Shown here in pieces: positions 47,667 to 59,330 of a DNA stretch of 64,000 nucleotides. The stretch's first letter is position 1. Every line of letters begins with the position of its first letter. The notes beneath the pieces are model-generated. The model was not told the origin of the DNA. It was given only the letters and a program-made list of their open reading frames with translations, and did not search any database. Source of the stretch: Thalassia testudinum (lineage: Eukaryota; Streptophyta; Magnoliopsida; Alismatales; Hydrocharitaceae); contig JAZHRO010000039.1 in assembly GCA_037157565.1 (NCBI GenBank), positions 41,912,001-41,976,000 of the forward strand, read 5' to 3'. A program made the position numbers and the translations under genes.

Positions 47667-49653
47667 TGGTGGCAGGTATGGTTACAGTTTCCAGTAGACT
47701 AGTTTACATACTTTTTGATTCCGGCGCCACGTACTTGTTTGTTGCTGCTAGTTTTGCTGTCAGTTTGGGACAGGACTGTGTGTTGTTAGAGGATCCTTTT
47801 GTGATCAAAGGTTTGGGTGGTCAGCTGTTTGTAGCTGAGGAGGTTTACACAGGCTGTGAGGTCAGTGTTGGGGGACACTGCCTCCCCGCTGATCTGATTG
47901 TAATACCAATAGAGGACTTTGGCGTGATTCTGGGGATGGACTGATTGTCCGCTTACCACACTTTTGTGGACTGTTTTGAGAGGAAGATCATTTTCTCCAT
48001 ACCAGAGATGCCTTCTTTTTAGTTTCACGGACAGCCGGTGGACGGAGGCTTCAGGTGCATTTCTGCAGTTCGGGTGGCGAGACTTTTGGGCCAGGGTTGT
48101 GAGGGTTTTCTGGCTTGTGTAGTGGCAGAGCCTAGCCCCGTGGCAGACTTTCAGAGCATCCCGGTGGTCAAAGAGTACTCCGACGTGTTTCCAGAGGAGT
48201 GGCCAGGATTACCGCCTGAGCGTGAGATCGAGTTCGAGATCTCACTGGTACTGAGGACCAGCCCCATTTCTACAGCACCTTACAGGATGCCACTACTTGA
48301 GCTGCGAGAGCTCAAGTCTCAGTTGCAGGACCTTCCAGAGAAGGGCTTTGTGAGGTCCAGTGCATCTCCGTGGGGAGCCCCAGTATTATTTGTGAAGAAG
48401 AAGGATGGTACCCTATGCCTTTGTGTGGACTACAGACAGCTGAATAGGGTCACCATCAAGAACAGGTATTCGCTGCCGAGGATTGATGATTTGTTTGATC
48501 AGTTGCGAGGTGCCACGGTTTTCTTCAAGATATACTTGAGGTCTAGCTACCACCAGTTGAGGATCAAGGAGACCGACATCCCCAAGACAGCTTTCCGCAC
48601 CTGGTACGGACATTACGAGTTTTTGGTCATGCCGTTTGGGCTGACCAACGCCCCCGCTGCTTTCATGGATTTGATGAACCGGGTGTTCAGACCGCATTTG
48701 GATCATTTTGTGGTTGTTTTATCGATGATGTGCTCATTTACTTGCGAGATCAGGCATAGCACAGGCAGCACTTGCGGATGGTTTTGGACACATTGAGACG
48801 ACGTAGGCTGTATGCCAAATACAACAAGTGCAAGTTCTAGTTGAGGCAGGTGACCTTCTTAAGTCATGTGATTTTAGGGGATGGCTTGGCTGTGGACCCA
48901 GCCAACGTAGAGGCAGTGTTCAGGTGGGAGAGACCACGTACAGTGACAGAGATCCGCAGTTTCTTGGGACTAGCAGGTTACTACGGGCGGTTTATCAGGG
49001 GTTTCTCGTAGATTGCACGTCCTATGACACAGTTGACCCGGAAGGACGTGCTCTTTTCTTGGACAAACGCTTGTGAGGCGTGTTTTCAGGAGTTGAAGGA
49101 GAGGCTGACTTCGGCTCATGTGCTTACCATCCCAAATAGCAGTGGCGATTTCGTTGTGTACACAGACGCTTTGTTGCAGGGGTTAGGGGGTGTGCTCATG
49201 CAGCGGGGTCACATTGTCGCTTACGCTTCGCAGCAACTGAAGCCTCATGAGCATAGCTACCCTACCCATGACTTAGAGCTAGCAGCTGTCGTCTTCGCGC
49301 TGAGGACTTGGAGGCACTACCTATACGATGAGACTTTTGAGATATTCACGGATCATAAGAGCCCCATGTATTTGTTTGATCAGAAGGAGCTTAACATGAG
49401 GCAAAGACATTGGTTAGAGCTCCTGAAGGACTATGACTGCAGCATCTCCTACCATCCAGGGAAGGCCAACATGGTAGCTGACGCCTTGAGCCGGAAGGCG
49501 CCTGCCCACTTGGCCAGTTTACAGGCACAGAGTTGGAGACTCATGGAGGAGTTGGGCAGTTGGCGACCCTTAGAATTACTGGGGCACTGTGGGGCAGTGA
49601 CTGTGACACGACAGACGAGGTCAGAGCTGATTGACCGCATCATCACAGGATAG
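47667..49653 (+). pseudogene. pol: Gypsy pol: protease, reverse transcriptase, RNase H (broken)
   Basis: The protease has the catalytic DSG motif in VYILFDSGATY (about 47710-47740) and a GMD end with a TGA at 47942. The RT opens with [20 protein letters not shown], then [22 protein letters not shown], and [11 protein letters not shown]. The catalytic FIDD (about 48718) is out of frame because one T is lost beforehand. Further stops occur at about 48763, 48838 and 49009. RNase H keeps [15 protein letters not shown] and EIFTDHKS. The frame is open at 49024-49653 and ends at a TAG. It cannot make an active polyprotein. Confidence 0.9.
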
Positions 49654-50351
49654 ATGGTAGACCCATACCTGCAGTCGTTACGTGACAAAGTACTGTCAGG
49701 GGACCCTGGAGACTTCTCCTTTACTGATGAGGTACTGTGCTCTTGAGTTGGGTTGAGGTGGGGACCAAGTGGGAGGTTGGCCCCAGGCTGATCCGGCAGA
49801 GTTATGAGGTGATTAAGCAGATTCACAGATGACTTCACACTGTCAGGAGCAGATAGAAGAGTTATGTCGATCGGAAGTGCAGAGAGGTGCAGTTCGAGGT
49901 TGGGGACCACGTCTTTCTACGTGTATCTCCCATGAAGGGCCTGCAGCATTTTGGGGTGAAAGGGAAGCTCGTGTCGAGGTCTATGGGGCCCTTTGAGGTC
50001 CTGGAGCAGGTAGGACCCGTTGCTTAAAGGCTTGCCCTTCCTCCCCAGCTTTCTAGTGTGCGCGACGAGTTCCACGTGTCCAACCTCAGGAAGTACATCG
50101 CCGATCCCAGTCATGTTATGAGCCACAAGAATGCTGAGGTGGGTGACAACTTGATCTTCCCCGAACGACTAGTGCAGATACTAGACAGAGCCGTCCGGAG
50201 TTTGAGACGGAAGCAGGTACCCCTGGTGAAGGTCTTGTGGAGGAGCCAGAGGTACGAGGAGGTTACCTGGGAGCCTAAGGCGGTGATGCAAGAGCGGTAC
50301 CCAGAGCTTTTTGAGGGTACATCTTTTCGGATCGGCTTCGGTCCTCTTTAA
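49654..50351 (+). pseudogene. Gypsy integrase remnant, catalytic core deleted
   Basis: After RNase H only about 90 bp of pre-integrase linker remain (LQSLRDKVLSGDPGDFSF). The text then jumps, near 49745-49840, to the C-terminal part: EVGDHVFLRVSPMKGLQHFG, then FHVSNLRKYIADPSHV and WRSQRYEEVTWEPKAVMQER. The HHCC and DDE segments, normally several hundred residues, are absent. The last block resembles the chromodomain-side tail of chromoviruses, but I cannot confirm a chromodomain. Confidence 0.8.
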
Positions 50352-50399
50352 GTTTGTTATGCGTATGTTGTTCTTTTCCCGCACCCTAGCAAGCTCAAG

Positions 50400-50426
50400 T
50401 TTCGGGGATGAAACTTCCTTTAAGTT
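50400..50426 (+). promoter_or_regulatory. Region of gypsy polypurine tract
   Basis: TTTCGGGGATGAAACTTCC precedes the 3' LTR. It is the usual place and type for the plus-strand primer but is only partly purine. Confidence 0.4.
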
Positions 50427-53241
50427 TGTTACGATGTTAAGACCAGTGCTGTTTGAGCCTTTTAAGACGTCTGGACTTTAGGTCAGACGAATGGTAAGAC
50501 GTCTAGACTATGGATCACACGTCTGGTCAGACGTCTAGACACATTCCCAGACATCTAAAAATCGAAAATCTTGGGTACGAACTCGCGTCTGCGTGCGTGC
50601 TGCATGCAGACAGTACCCCTCATTTTTCCTCCTCTCTCTTCCCTCGCCTCCAAGGGAACCCTAAACCCGATCTATATATCCCCCTCCTCCTCTCTCGTTC
50701 TCCTCACTTCCCAACCACCTTCCTTCTTCTTCCCTCCAGCGAGAGAGCATGCAAGCGGCGTCGTGGAGGACTGGCGTAAGGAGAGGAGGAGGAGAGCAAG
50801 CTCGCGAGCTCACATGGGAGCGCACAGCCGGAGCGGCATGTGCGCAAGGAGGAGGAGTGCATTGGGGAGGTCCACCCTGACACTGCTGCAGCCGGAGCTG
50901 CAGGTGAGGGGGCGCGGCGCGGCCACGCGCGGCGCGAGAGGGCGGGAGCAGGTTCTGGTTCTGGGTTTTTCCCAGAATCATACGTCTGGAGTGACCTCCA
51001 GACGACGGTACGGACGTTTGGAGGTGGTGCCAGACGTTTGAGGAGAAGGCTTCGTGAAGGTACGTTTTTTTTGCAGATACGGCCATGCAGGCCACTCCGC
51101 CGATCCCTTTCTGCATGCCCGTTTTGAGAAGATCGGGTACCTACGTGCAGGATTCGCTTCAGGAAGATGTGGGACATGCCCTCCCACGCATTTCAAACAT
51201 CTAGGCGATGTACCAAATGACGGGAAGCGCTTCCAGACGTCCAGAGAGGTGGTCGAATATCTGGAGCTAGGTCCAGACAATCCAGAAGAGTTCCTAGATG
51301 TCTGAGGATTGGCGCAGGGCTTAAGGTATGACACTGGACACTTTTAAGACATGTAGAGGTTGTTCCAGACGTCTGATTTCAGACAGAAACGCTATTTTTG
51401 ACCCGTGTAAGGTCCGTTTGAAGTCTGTTTTCCGCAAATAAAATACCGATGTTTCCCGTATGAATTCTTCTACTTGTTAGAAGACTTTCTATACTGTTTT
51501 GAATATTCTCCTATGATTGATCCTTGTGATAGGACCTTGTTCCATTGCGGGTTCGGGGCTTGCTGAGGCACGAAACCTGCCGTTCAAGCCCCCACTACTC
51601 CTGGGTTTACTAGTAGAGTGGCTTCCCCCTAAATTAATTATGACCTAAATGCATGTGTGGAATGAATGATTAGAACCTAGGAAATGGCATGAATCTTAGG
51701 ACGAGAAACGCTTGAAATGTCTGTAATGAATGATTGAATTGCAGTCTTGAATGAGTAGATAGAATGATAACAACTGCCTGTAAATGAATAACAACTGCCT
51801 GTGAAATGTAAAGTACTTGTGTAAGTTAACTGTTGCATTTAAACTTCCTGTTGTATACGTTGAATAACATAATACGAGCTGCATGTATATAAATTGAGAA
51901 TGGAAATGTGAGTGATGGAAATGCTAGCTACTTGTGTATAACCTAATTATGGAAGTTGAACAATAGCAATACAGGTTACATGTGACTTGAGAATGGAAAT
52001 GGAAATAATAAAAACCTGGTATGGCATGGCCTGAGGAATATGAGCATAAACCCCACGGGGAAATTAGGAGTAGAGCTCTTGGAAATAAATGGAATGGATC
52101 TGGAAATGTGAGTGGGGAAGTGAGTTGGCCCTTGAGTACGGAGTACCAAGGAGAGCGACTGTCCCCCTATTTAGTGCAGAGCGGAGCTAGCTACCCTTGG
52201 GTTAAGGCCCGGGGTTAAGATTGGCCACTCTGTACCGACTTCTTGACCCTCACGTACACAGTACCGGGGAGAGCTACTAGTGTAGAGAGGGAGCTAGCCA
52301 CCCCACGGGAACTGGGGTTCAGCTAGCCGCTCTACACTGACTTGTTAGGCCCATTGGGCAAACCAGGGTAGTCAGGCGAGGGTGCACGGACTGTGGAGGG
52401 GCGAGATCCCTGTTTGATTCTTAGGAGCTAGACCCCTGTTACTGAGAGGGCTAGGCCCTATACTAGTTTTGTGTTGTGCTTTGGGCTCACCCGCTAACTG
52501 AAACGACTGACTGCGTGCTAGTGCGGGGTAGCTACCCGTGCGCTTATCACGCGTGCCGTAGTCACCGTTACGTCTGTCCGTGACCTTGGGGTGGTTGAAT
52601 GGGTATAGGATCACCACAGGGGACTCTCCCGGCTAGGAGAGCACCACGTGTGCCTTCTACTCTTCGAAAAAGACTGCAATCAAGATCGTTCCCACGAGGA
52701 ACATTCGAGATCAAGAAAGAGACCTGATAAATAAACCAAGTGATGGAAAAGAATAATTAGTAAAGAAAGTAAATGGAAAAATAATAGCTACCTGTCCACT
52801 TTTACTGCTTTAGTTAGTTAGTTGCCACTCTACTCAGCGTTCGCTGACTTTGTGTACTCATAACCAGTTTCAGGTCCAGATGTTGAGCAGCCAGAGCCTA
52901 CGGCTGCAGAGGGTACTGGGCCTAGTAGAGCCCAGTAGCTATAGTTTCCCTTGCTGTACTCTTTTTAGTAGTGAGTAGACTCTTGCACCTTTACGTTTGT
53001 ACTCTTACATATTGTGCTTTATATTCTTGTACCTGGTTACCTTCTACTGTTGTGGTGGTATGTACTGTAGTAGTTTTTACTTCTTTACTGCTGTACTTTT
53101 GTTACTGCTAGTTGCTTAGCATAATGAATGTGGTTACTTTCCTACTTTTTGGTTACTTTCTCATTGGACGATTGGATCTTGGGATCAGTCGAGTCGGTCC
53201 GGTCTCGTGTCCTGTAAGGATTTGGGAACCGAGTCGTAACA
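50427..53241 (+). repeat. Gypsy 3' LTR (copy B)
   Basis: It starts TGTTACGATGTTAAG and ends CCGAGTCGTAACA. Palindromes at 50466, 50486, 50498, 50518, 50530 and 50550 have steps 20-12-20-12-20. It aligns with copy A with many substitutions and short indels, including an insertion near 51775-51800 (ATGAATAACAACTGCCTG duplicated). Confidence 0.87.
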
Positions 53242-53302
53242 ATAACCATCGCTAATTATCCACTATTAGCAACGATTTTGAGATCGTCGTAAATTAATGG
53301 TC

Positions 53303-53327
53303 GCCAATAGTGATTTTTCTTATAATG
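53303..53327. repeat. CACTA right terminal inverted repeat
   Basis: TTTTTCTTATAATG ends the element. It is the inverse of the left CACTACAAGAAAAA with C-to-T type changes. Subterminal words (ATTAGCAACGATT, GGTCGCCAATAG) lie just inside. Confidence 0.8.
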
Positions 53328-54060
53328 GTAATGAATTCAAGATAACGTACAATGACTAGAATTGTATAAGAATATATAATAAATACTACAAAATGTTGTA
53401 ACGATATAGAAGAGTTAGTGTAACTCTTATCACGTGTGATTGTAACAACTACATACATTCGTTGTAATGAAATGATATATTGTTGTAACGAAAAAGAAAT
53501 AGTGCAGTAACGGATTATCTAGTTAAACAAACTCTAACTTTTGATCGTGTTTATTTGTAATTAATACATTACAATTATATAATGAACGTTTAATAAAAAG
53601 AAATGATAACAAGTTACATTTTTGTATTACGAAGAAATATTGAATAACAAAGAGACTAAAAGTTGAATTATAATACAAGTTAACAACATATAAAATAATA
53701 AATAATCGAGTTATAACACAAGCCAACAACACATAAAAAAATAGATAGTCGAGCAACACAAAAAAATAGATAATCAAGTTACAATACAAGCCATCAATAT
53801 ATAAAATAATAGATAATCAAGTTATAATACAACTTTATTATATATAAAATAATAAATAATCAAGATATAATATAAACTAATGACATAAAATGATTGAGAA
53901 AAGATGATAAACAAAAGATCAAATCAAACAAAATTAAAAATAATTGATCATAACATAATGAGCGTAGATTAAAGGATCCATTATTAATATTTAGTTTTAA
54001 TTGACAAATATAAAAGATAGATTATTCTAAATATTTGAAGTTACTTACAAATAAAAAGAG
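53328..54060. other. AT-rich DNA, no gene
   Basis: GTTGTAACGA words occur to about 53510, then degenerate ~45-60-base repeats of the type AAGTTATAATACAA...AAATAATAGATAATC at 53650-53890. No coding signal was seen. Confidence 0.6.
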
Positions 54061-54730
54061 TGATTTTTATCAATTAAGTCACCAATTTAACGGATAGAAG
54101 TTTAGACTTTTCCTCTAGTGCAGGATAAGGAATGAGTAACTCTCTTGCAGCAGTAAAGAGATCAACTGTGAAAGCGTTGGCTGTTGACCAAGTTTGTTGC
54201 AAGGCGAAGATAGCTGCATGAAGAGTTTAAATTCATGGGAGGTGATAAACACAATGAAAACGGTGACTAAAATACTAATGGAAAACTATAAATAGGACGT
54301 CGAGGCTATGAAGGGACTTCCCTTCTGCCATATTTCCATTCTTTGTTCTGTAATCACCTCCTTTCCAAGGGGTTGTTCTCTTGTAACTGCACACTTAACT
54401 AATAAAATTTTCTTTCCTGGACATACTTTGTTGTGCGAATAATTTACATATCGGTGAAAGCTCTCGACAAATCTCTTCAGATTTCATTGATTTCTTTCAA
54501 TCAGCTCATTGTTTTTTGTCATTTCTTTTGCAGGCGTTTCCATCTTAGAGTTAACAGAGATAGCTTTCTCCTAAACCCTGCGTTTTCTAATTTGCAACGT
54601 AAGCAAAACCACTCATCAAAGTTTATTTTTGGTACTTTTTCACATGAAATTTCAAAAATTAGAAGTAGGGTTGCTAAGACCCGGCAAACCATTGAAGATG
54701 ATTTTCACTTGTACAGTTGACGTGTTTCAT
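54060..54730 (+). other. Promoter-like or LTR-like segment with short frame
   Basis: TATAAATA at 54287-54294 is followed by AATAAAATTTTC near 54400 and a TTTCTTTTGCAG acceptor-like sequence near 54524. A 95-residue frame (54433-54720) runs through this and has no recognised domain. It could be a short LTR or the start of a lost gene. No matching partner repeat was found. Confidence 0.3.
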
Positions 54731-57600
54731 AGTGGGTCTTTTTTGATGCAATAGTTTCCACCTAAATTTTTCTACGATGCACGTGCTTTTTAGTGAGCTT
54801 TCTGATGCAATATTCTTCTCCACCATAAAATTTTCTTAGCTCCATTTTTTATTACATCATCATTATCTTCAACATAATAATTATCATTAATTTTTTCTAA
54901 TAACTTCTACCTTGTTTATGACCTAGAATCCTATATAGATAAATTAAGAAAAGATTAACCATGCTCTACATGCCTATCTCTCAAGTAATGTAAAGATAAG
55001 AATTTCAAATTTAGATCTGAATTTTCATTACTTAACCATATCTTTATAGTCACGTAATATGTTCTACCTTTGTTTCGTATTTAATCCACTATTTATTTAG
55101 TTCTATTGCAATAACAGTCACTTATTTTATAAGGCTTTTCATTCATCGAGCACTTTAACTTAATTAACTTACTCTTCCTACCAATATATCCAGATTATAT
55201 CTTAAACACGATCTGTGTGAGTTTAATGGCAAGTGCTATCAATCACCTTAAGCCATTAGATCCGGCGGGAGGTGACAAAATAAGAATGGGGATAAACTCC
55301 CGACAGTGCCACAGGTTCTCTTGTAAGGGGGAGACATGTTTTTGTGGAGGAAGTTTTGTATTACAAACATCTTTTTTATTGATCAGAAGATAATTATCAC
55401 ATCAACGACTTTGTCCTCTTGCAAGGACCGTGAGATAGAAGCCTTTTCCCTCCAAGTAAGGGGATGAGAACAATTAATAGACTATTTTTTATAGTCGATA
55501 TTGAGAAATTGATTGGGACAATCAATTGACGTAAATCAACGAGATAATAAAGTTGTTAAATTAGACTTTACGGCCAGGTTAAACCCTTGAGAGGGGAATT
55601 AATGTTTGTTTATGTGATTACTTAACTTCTCACTTATTAATTTAAATTTAATTATTTTAATATGAATTTATATAATATCAATTTTAATTAATATTAATCA
55701 AATTTATGTTAAAATCATACATCATATATCTTTAATACCCTTCAAATTTTATATATCTAATACCACTACCGAATAAACGACACATAAATTAATACCACAA
55801 CGTAATATCAACTTAAGTAAATATAAATTAATATTACCATCATTCTTCCAAAAAAATTAATATTAATTTTATATTTTTAACACCATTTTTTCTACCCCAA
55901 GTAAATGGACCCTACAAGTTTTGAGACTAATTTACAAAATCATTGATCATTTTACACGGATGTCCAATAGTCAGCTAACTATTGTCCTCCTTCTAAAGGA
56001 GAAGTCCATAATGAAATTTATTACTCTTTTCACTTAGGCCTTGTTTGTATAATAAGTATACCAGTAACGAAATGAAAAAATAAATGAATTAATATATTTA
56101 GATATTTTAATAATTTAAAAGTATTTTACAGAAAAAGTAAAATAACTCTATCTTAAATTAAGTGAAACTTAATCGAATAAAAATGTTGATTAAATTTAAT
56201 GATAAATTAACTACTTAACCCAATATAACTTTACTTATTTCACTAATCAAATAAGAATTTAATGAATTTCTTTAATATCAATGGGAACCTTAAGAAAATA
56301 ATACCACAGATTTTTTTGCAATCTTCTATTACTTATGGCTTATTCATTTGTTATATTTTACTACGTACCGCGCGTGACGTGTCTTGCAGGCCATTTAAGT
56401 TTGAAATTCAAAGAGTTACCACGTGACCTTCCAACTCCTTTGGATTATTGAGTTTGTCAAGTGTTTAGAATCTTATTGACTATGTGCATCGGCCTTGTGA
56501 ATGCAATGCTTCTTTATTTTTTCTAACTGAGCAATTCATCGACGGAGAGGAACCATCAAGTCAGCCCCTGATCAGTCTTTGATTGTTGATTTTTTTTTGT
56601 TTCACGTAAATCAACGATATTGTTTAACGACGCAAATCGTTATGTAAGTGTAGATCTGAAGTAGGTTGGGGGCGAACACCACAGTTTTCCAATATTTCAT
56701 ATGCTTGGGTGGCCGTTATTTCTTATCTTGGATGATATGTCCTCTTCTTTGGAATGAGTGGATATTACGATCTAATTTACTACTTTCCACCAATAAAATT
56801 CATCGTTGCAAAATATATACAGCGAAAAATCCAAAACAAACGGACAGAGCCAAGTGACTAACAAGGAGTCTATACCACGCGTATCTCATACCATGATACC
56901 AACAACAATAATAAACCACAAAACGCCCATAACCGTCAAATATACAACACATATCAAATAACACAAACTAGCCGAACCACAACAGCCACAATGCTGAAAC
57001 AAAATCCCGTAGGAGAAAGATGACAACGTAATACTTTAATTACGAAACTCAACCAAACATCGGGCTCACATGGATTCGGATTAGATTATGCTTCTTTTCT
57101 TTTTCCGTCTGATAAACGAGTGTATGGATACCTACACTTTCCTTAGGCCTCATTTATCAATAAAATAAAAGAGGGAATAGAAATATATTATTTTAATCTA
57201 TATATTTATATATCATCATATCATATTACATTAATATTAATATATATTAAAATATATTTATAATATCATATTAATTCATTTATATTTATATCTTATTATT
57301 AAATAAATATCCACCGATACCATTTCAATATTACTGATTATTTTATCTCTATAATATTTCACCGCGGCATAACTCATATCCAACTACCAGACGTAGCTTT
57401 AGGGAAAAAATCAATCAACATGACTCAACCCTCTGCCACCTCCCCGCCCTCAATCCCTCACTTGCAATCACCTCCTTCAAATCCCTCAGAGAATGCATCT
57501 CTTTGGAGGAGGGAGACCACGATCATGGTGGAGAGACCAGTGGGAAAAGGTTGAGGAGGGGAGAGAAGGGAGATAAGTTTCAGAGGAGATTTAAGGTTTC
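54731..57600. other. AT-rich intergenic DNA, no gene recognised
   Basis: Only short frames occur. MITE-like edges of the type TTAGGCCTTGTTTGTAT are seen near 56036, but I could not pair both ends. The AT-rich block at 57180-57330 (ATATTAATATATATTAAAATAT) can fold on itself. Confidence 0.5.
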
Positions 57601-57639
57601 ATTTAACCTATATTAAGGATTATTTTAAATTTTTTCAAA

Positions 57640-57939
57640 TTTTTTTCATCCTTTCAATATAAACATCACATCAATACATCAATCATTCTCCACTTTCACT
57701 TTTACTATTAAAAAATCACTCAATATACCCTCCACTCTTATTTTTAATAATAAACAAATACCTACTAATATTTTTCACTCCCACTTATATTATTAAATAA
57801 ATATCTACTAACATCACATCAAAACACCAATTATTTTAACCATATACTTAACCCTATCCTTATTCCACCACCCAAACAAACATCATTTTCACTTATTCCA
57901 TTTTAACCCCCCTTAACCCTACCACCAAACACACCCTAA
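57640..57939. mobile_element. Probable Tourist-like MITE copy
   Basis: The right end reads CACCAAACACACCCTAA, whose inverse, TTAGGGTGTGTTTGG, is a common plant MITE end. Its body (AACATCACATCAATAC, CCTTATTCCACCACCC) resembles the inverse of the MITE at 58080-58473. The left end was not fixed. Confidence 0.45.
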
Positions 57940-57946
57940 AAGAAAT

Positions 57947-59322
57947 CGCTAGATTTTGAAGAGTTTAATTGTATTAATTAAAATGTAATTGATATATATA
58001 GCGATAGAGATATTTATATTAAAATTAATAAATTTGATAGAGATTTTTAATATTATCTTGAAAATAGATAAATCTCTTAGGTTATGTTTGGCAGGAGGAT
58101 AAGGTTTATATCGAAATAAGATACTGTAGGAATAAGTTAAGGGATGTTCAGTTAGTGATATAAGAATAAGTAGTGGGATAAAATGATTGAGAGCGTGATG
58201 TAACGTTAATGATGATTTTTTAATATTTTGATATAGTGTGAGTGGGTTGATGTGATATAATGAATATATTTTAATAGATATATTATGTTGAAATTGTTAT
58301 ATTTTATTATATAGTGATGTTGATGTGATGTAGTGAGATATTTGATGTTGATGTTGATTAGTGGAGTGGAATAAGTTATATTCTTTGACTTTTGAATTAA
58401 TTTTGTTGACTTTCTCTTGTAATCCTTTGACCGGATCCTTATTCCATCCCATAGCCTCCTAGCAAAGGGAGCCTTACTATGTATATAATGTCTCTGCCTC
58501 CCATGACTCATATAGTAAAGAGTAAAAGGTAAGATTAGAGATCACACACACATGCACACATCTCACCCAACCCCGGCTCCGACTCGAGCTCGAGTTGGAA
58601 CTTGGACTCAATCAATAAGTCAATTTAATCAATTAATTGATTTAATTGATCAATAAGGCAAAATTGATCAATCAATTGACAAATTTTCATAAGTGTGAAT
58701 TTCCATAAATATCGGGTTGTAGGCTTTATACAAAGGCCACGAGGGACTCTCATTTAACACACAACAAAAGTAGAAAAACTCTCTACTCTTTTTACTTCTC
58801 TCTCGTTCTTATCTCTCTTTCTTTAGGCATGCTCATTTAACGTAAGATTGATAGATTAATTTCCAATCAAATTTGTTGATCATCTCGCACAAAGAGTTTG
58901 AGAATGTTCTTTTGAGAGTTGATTGATAGACCAATCAAATTGGTTAATCAATCCTTAATCAATCAAATTGTCTTGACTTTATTCTCTTGAGGTGATTTTT
59001 AAGGACGTCAAAGCTTAGAATATGTCGAATCTTAGAGATAAATTGTTGTATCCTAAGAGGAATTTATTAAACCTTGACGCACTGGTATTTTGGAGGAAAT
59101 ATCTTCACCAAAGGAAGTCATTTATTAGCACTTCGATTAAAGAACATTTAATCTATTTTCATTTTGTTTATTTGTGGTATTACATGCTATTTGTTTTTTA
59201 TTTTATTCTAGATCGTGCCATATCATGTTTAACTTTTTTAATTTAATATTTTTTATCTATGCAAAATCGTTGAAAATGTATTTGATTTTATTTATTTATT
59301 GATACATGCACTTATTTCAACA
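57947..59322 (+). repeat. Copia 5' LTR, interrupted by a MITE
   Basis: It aligns with 60362-61468 after removing the MITE at 58080-58473, for example TTTTGAAGAGTTTAATTGTATTAA and CATGACTCATATAGTAAAGAGTAAAAGG. It ends TTATTTCAACA. TTGATCAA-type palindromes lie at 58610-58690 and 58880-58975. Confidence 0.85.
58080..58473. mobile_element. Tourist-like MITE (PIF/Harbinger type)
   Basis: It is 394 bp with target duplications TTA at 58077-58079 and 58474-58476. The ends GGTTATGTTTGGCAGGAGG and the inverse of the right end, GGCTCCCTTTGCTAGGAGG, are imperfect inverted repeats. The other LTR of the host copia element lacks it, which proves insertion. The 101-residue inverse frame at 58206-58511 is an artefact of AT-rich DNA. 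Confidence 0.88.
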
Positions 59323-59330
59323 ATCTTAAA

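Larger units (their letters stand above)
40673..53241 (+). mobile_element. Degenerate Ty3/gypsy element, families A/B LTRs
   Basis: The 5' LTR (40673-43444) and 3' LTR (50427-53241) flank gag, protease, RT, RNase H and integrase remnants in the order PR-RT-RH-INT, which defines Ty3/gypsy. The LTRs differ at many sites, so the element is old. Flanking five-mers (GACAT, ATAAC) do not match, so the ends may be altered or the two LTRs may come from different insertions. The gag/protease boundary is split by a solo LTR at 44946-47661. Integrase resembles chromovirus-type elements (inference). Confidence 0.8.
11450..53327 (-). mobile_element. CACTA (En/Spm-type) DNA transposon, ~42 kb with nested insertions
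   Basis: The left end reads CACTACAAGAAAAATCACC, the classic plant CACTA terminus. The inverse of the right end (53327 leftward) reads CATTATAAGAAAAATCACT. The first 25 bases match at 21 positions, and three of the four differences are C/T. The adjacent three bases are ATA (left) and GTA (right), an imperfect target duplication. Subterminal GGCAACGGTT-type repeats lie at 11478-11860, 40193-40640 and 53242-53310. A broken transposase reads leftward between them. About 38 kb of later retrotransposons sit inside; without them the element would be a few kilobases. Confidence 0.85.

Noticed and set aside
40673..53241. Intact gypsy element with target duplication
   Set aside because: Flanking five-mers GACAT and ATAAC do not match and the LTRs are strongly diverged, so intact paired ends cannot be claimed.
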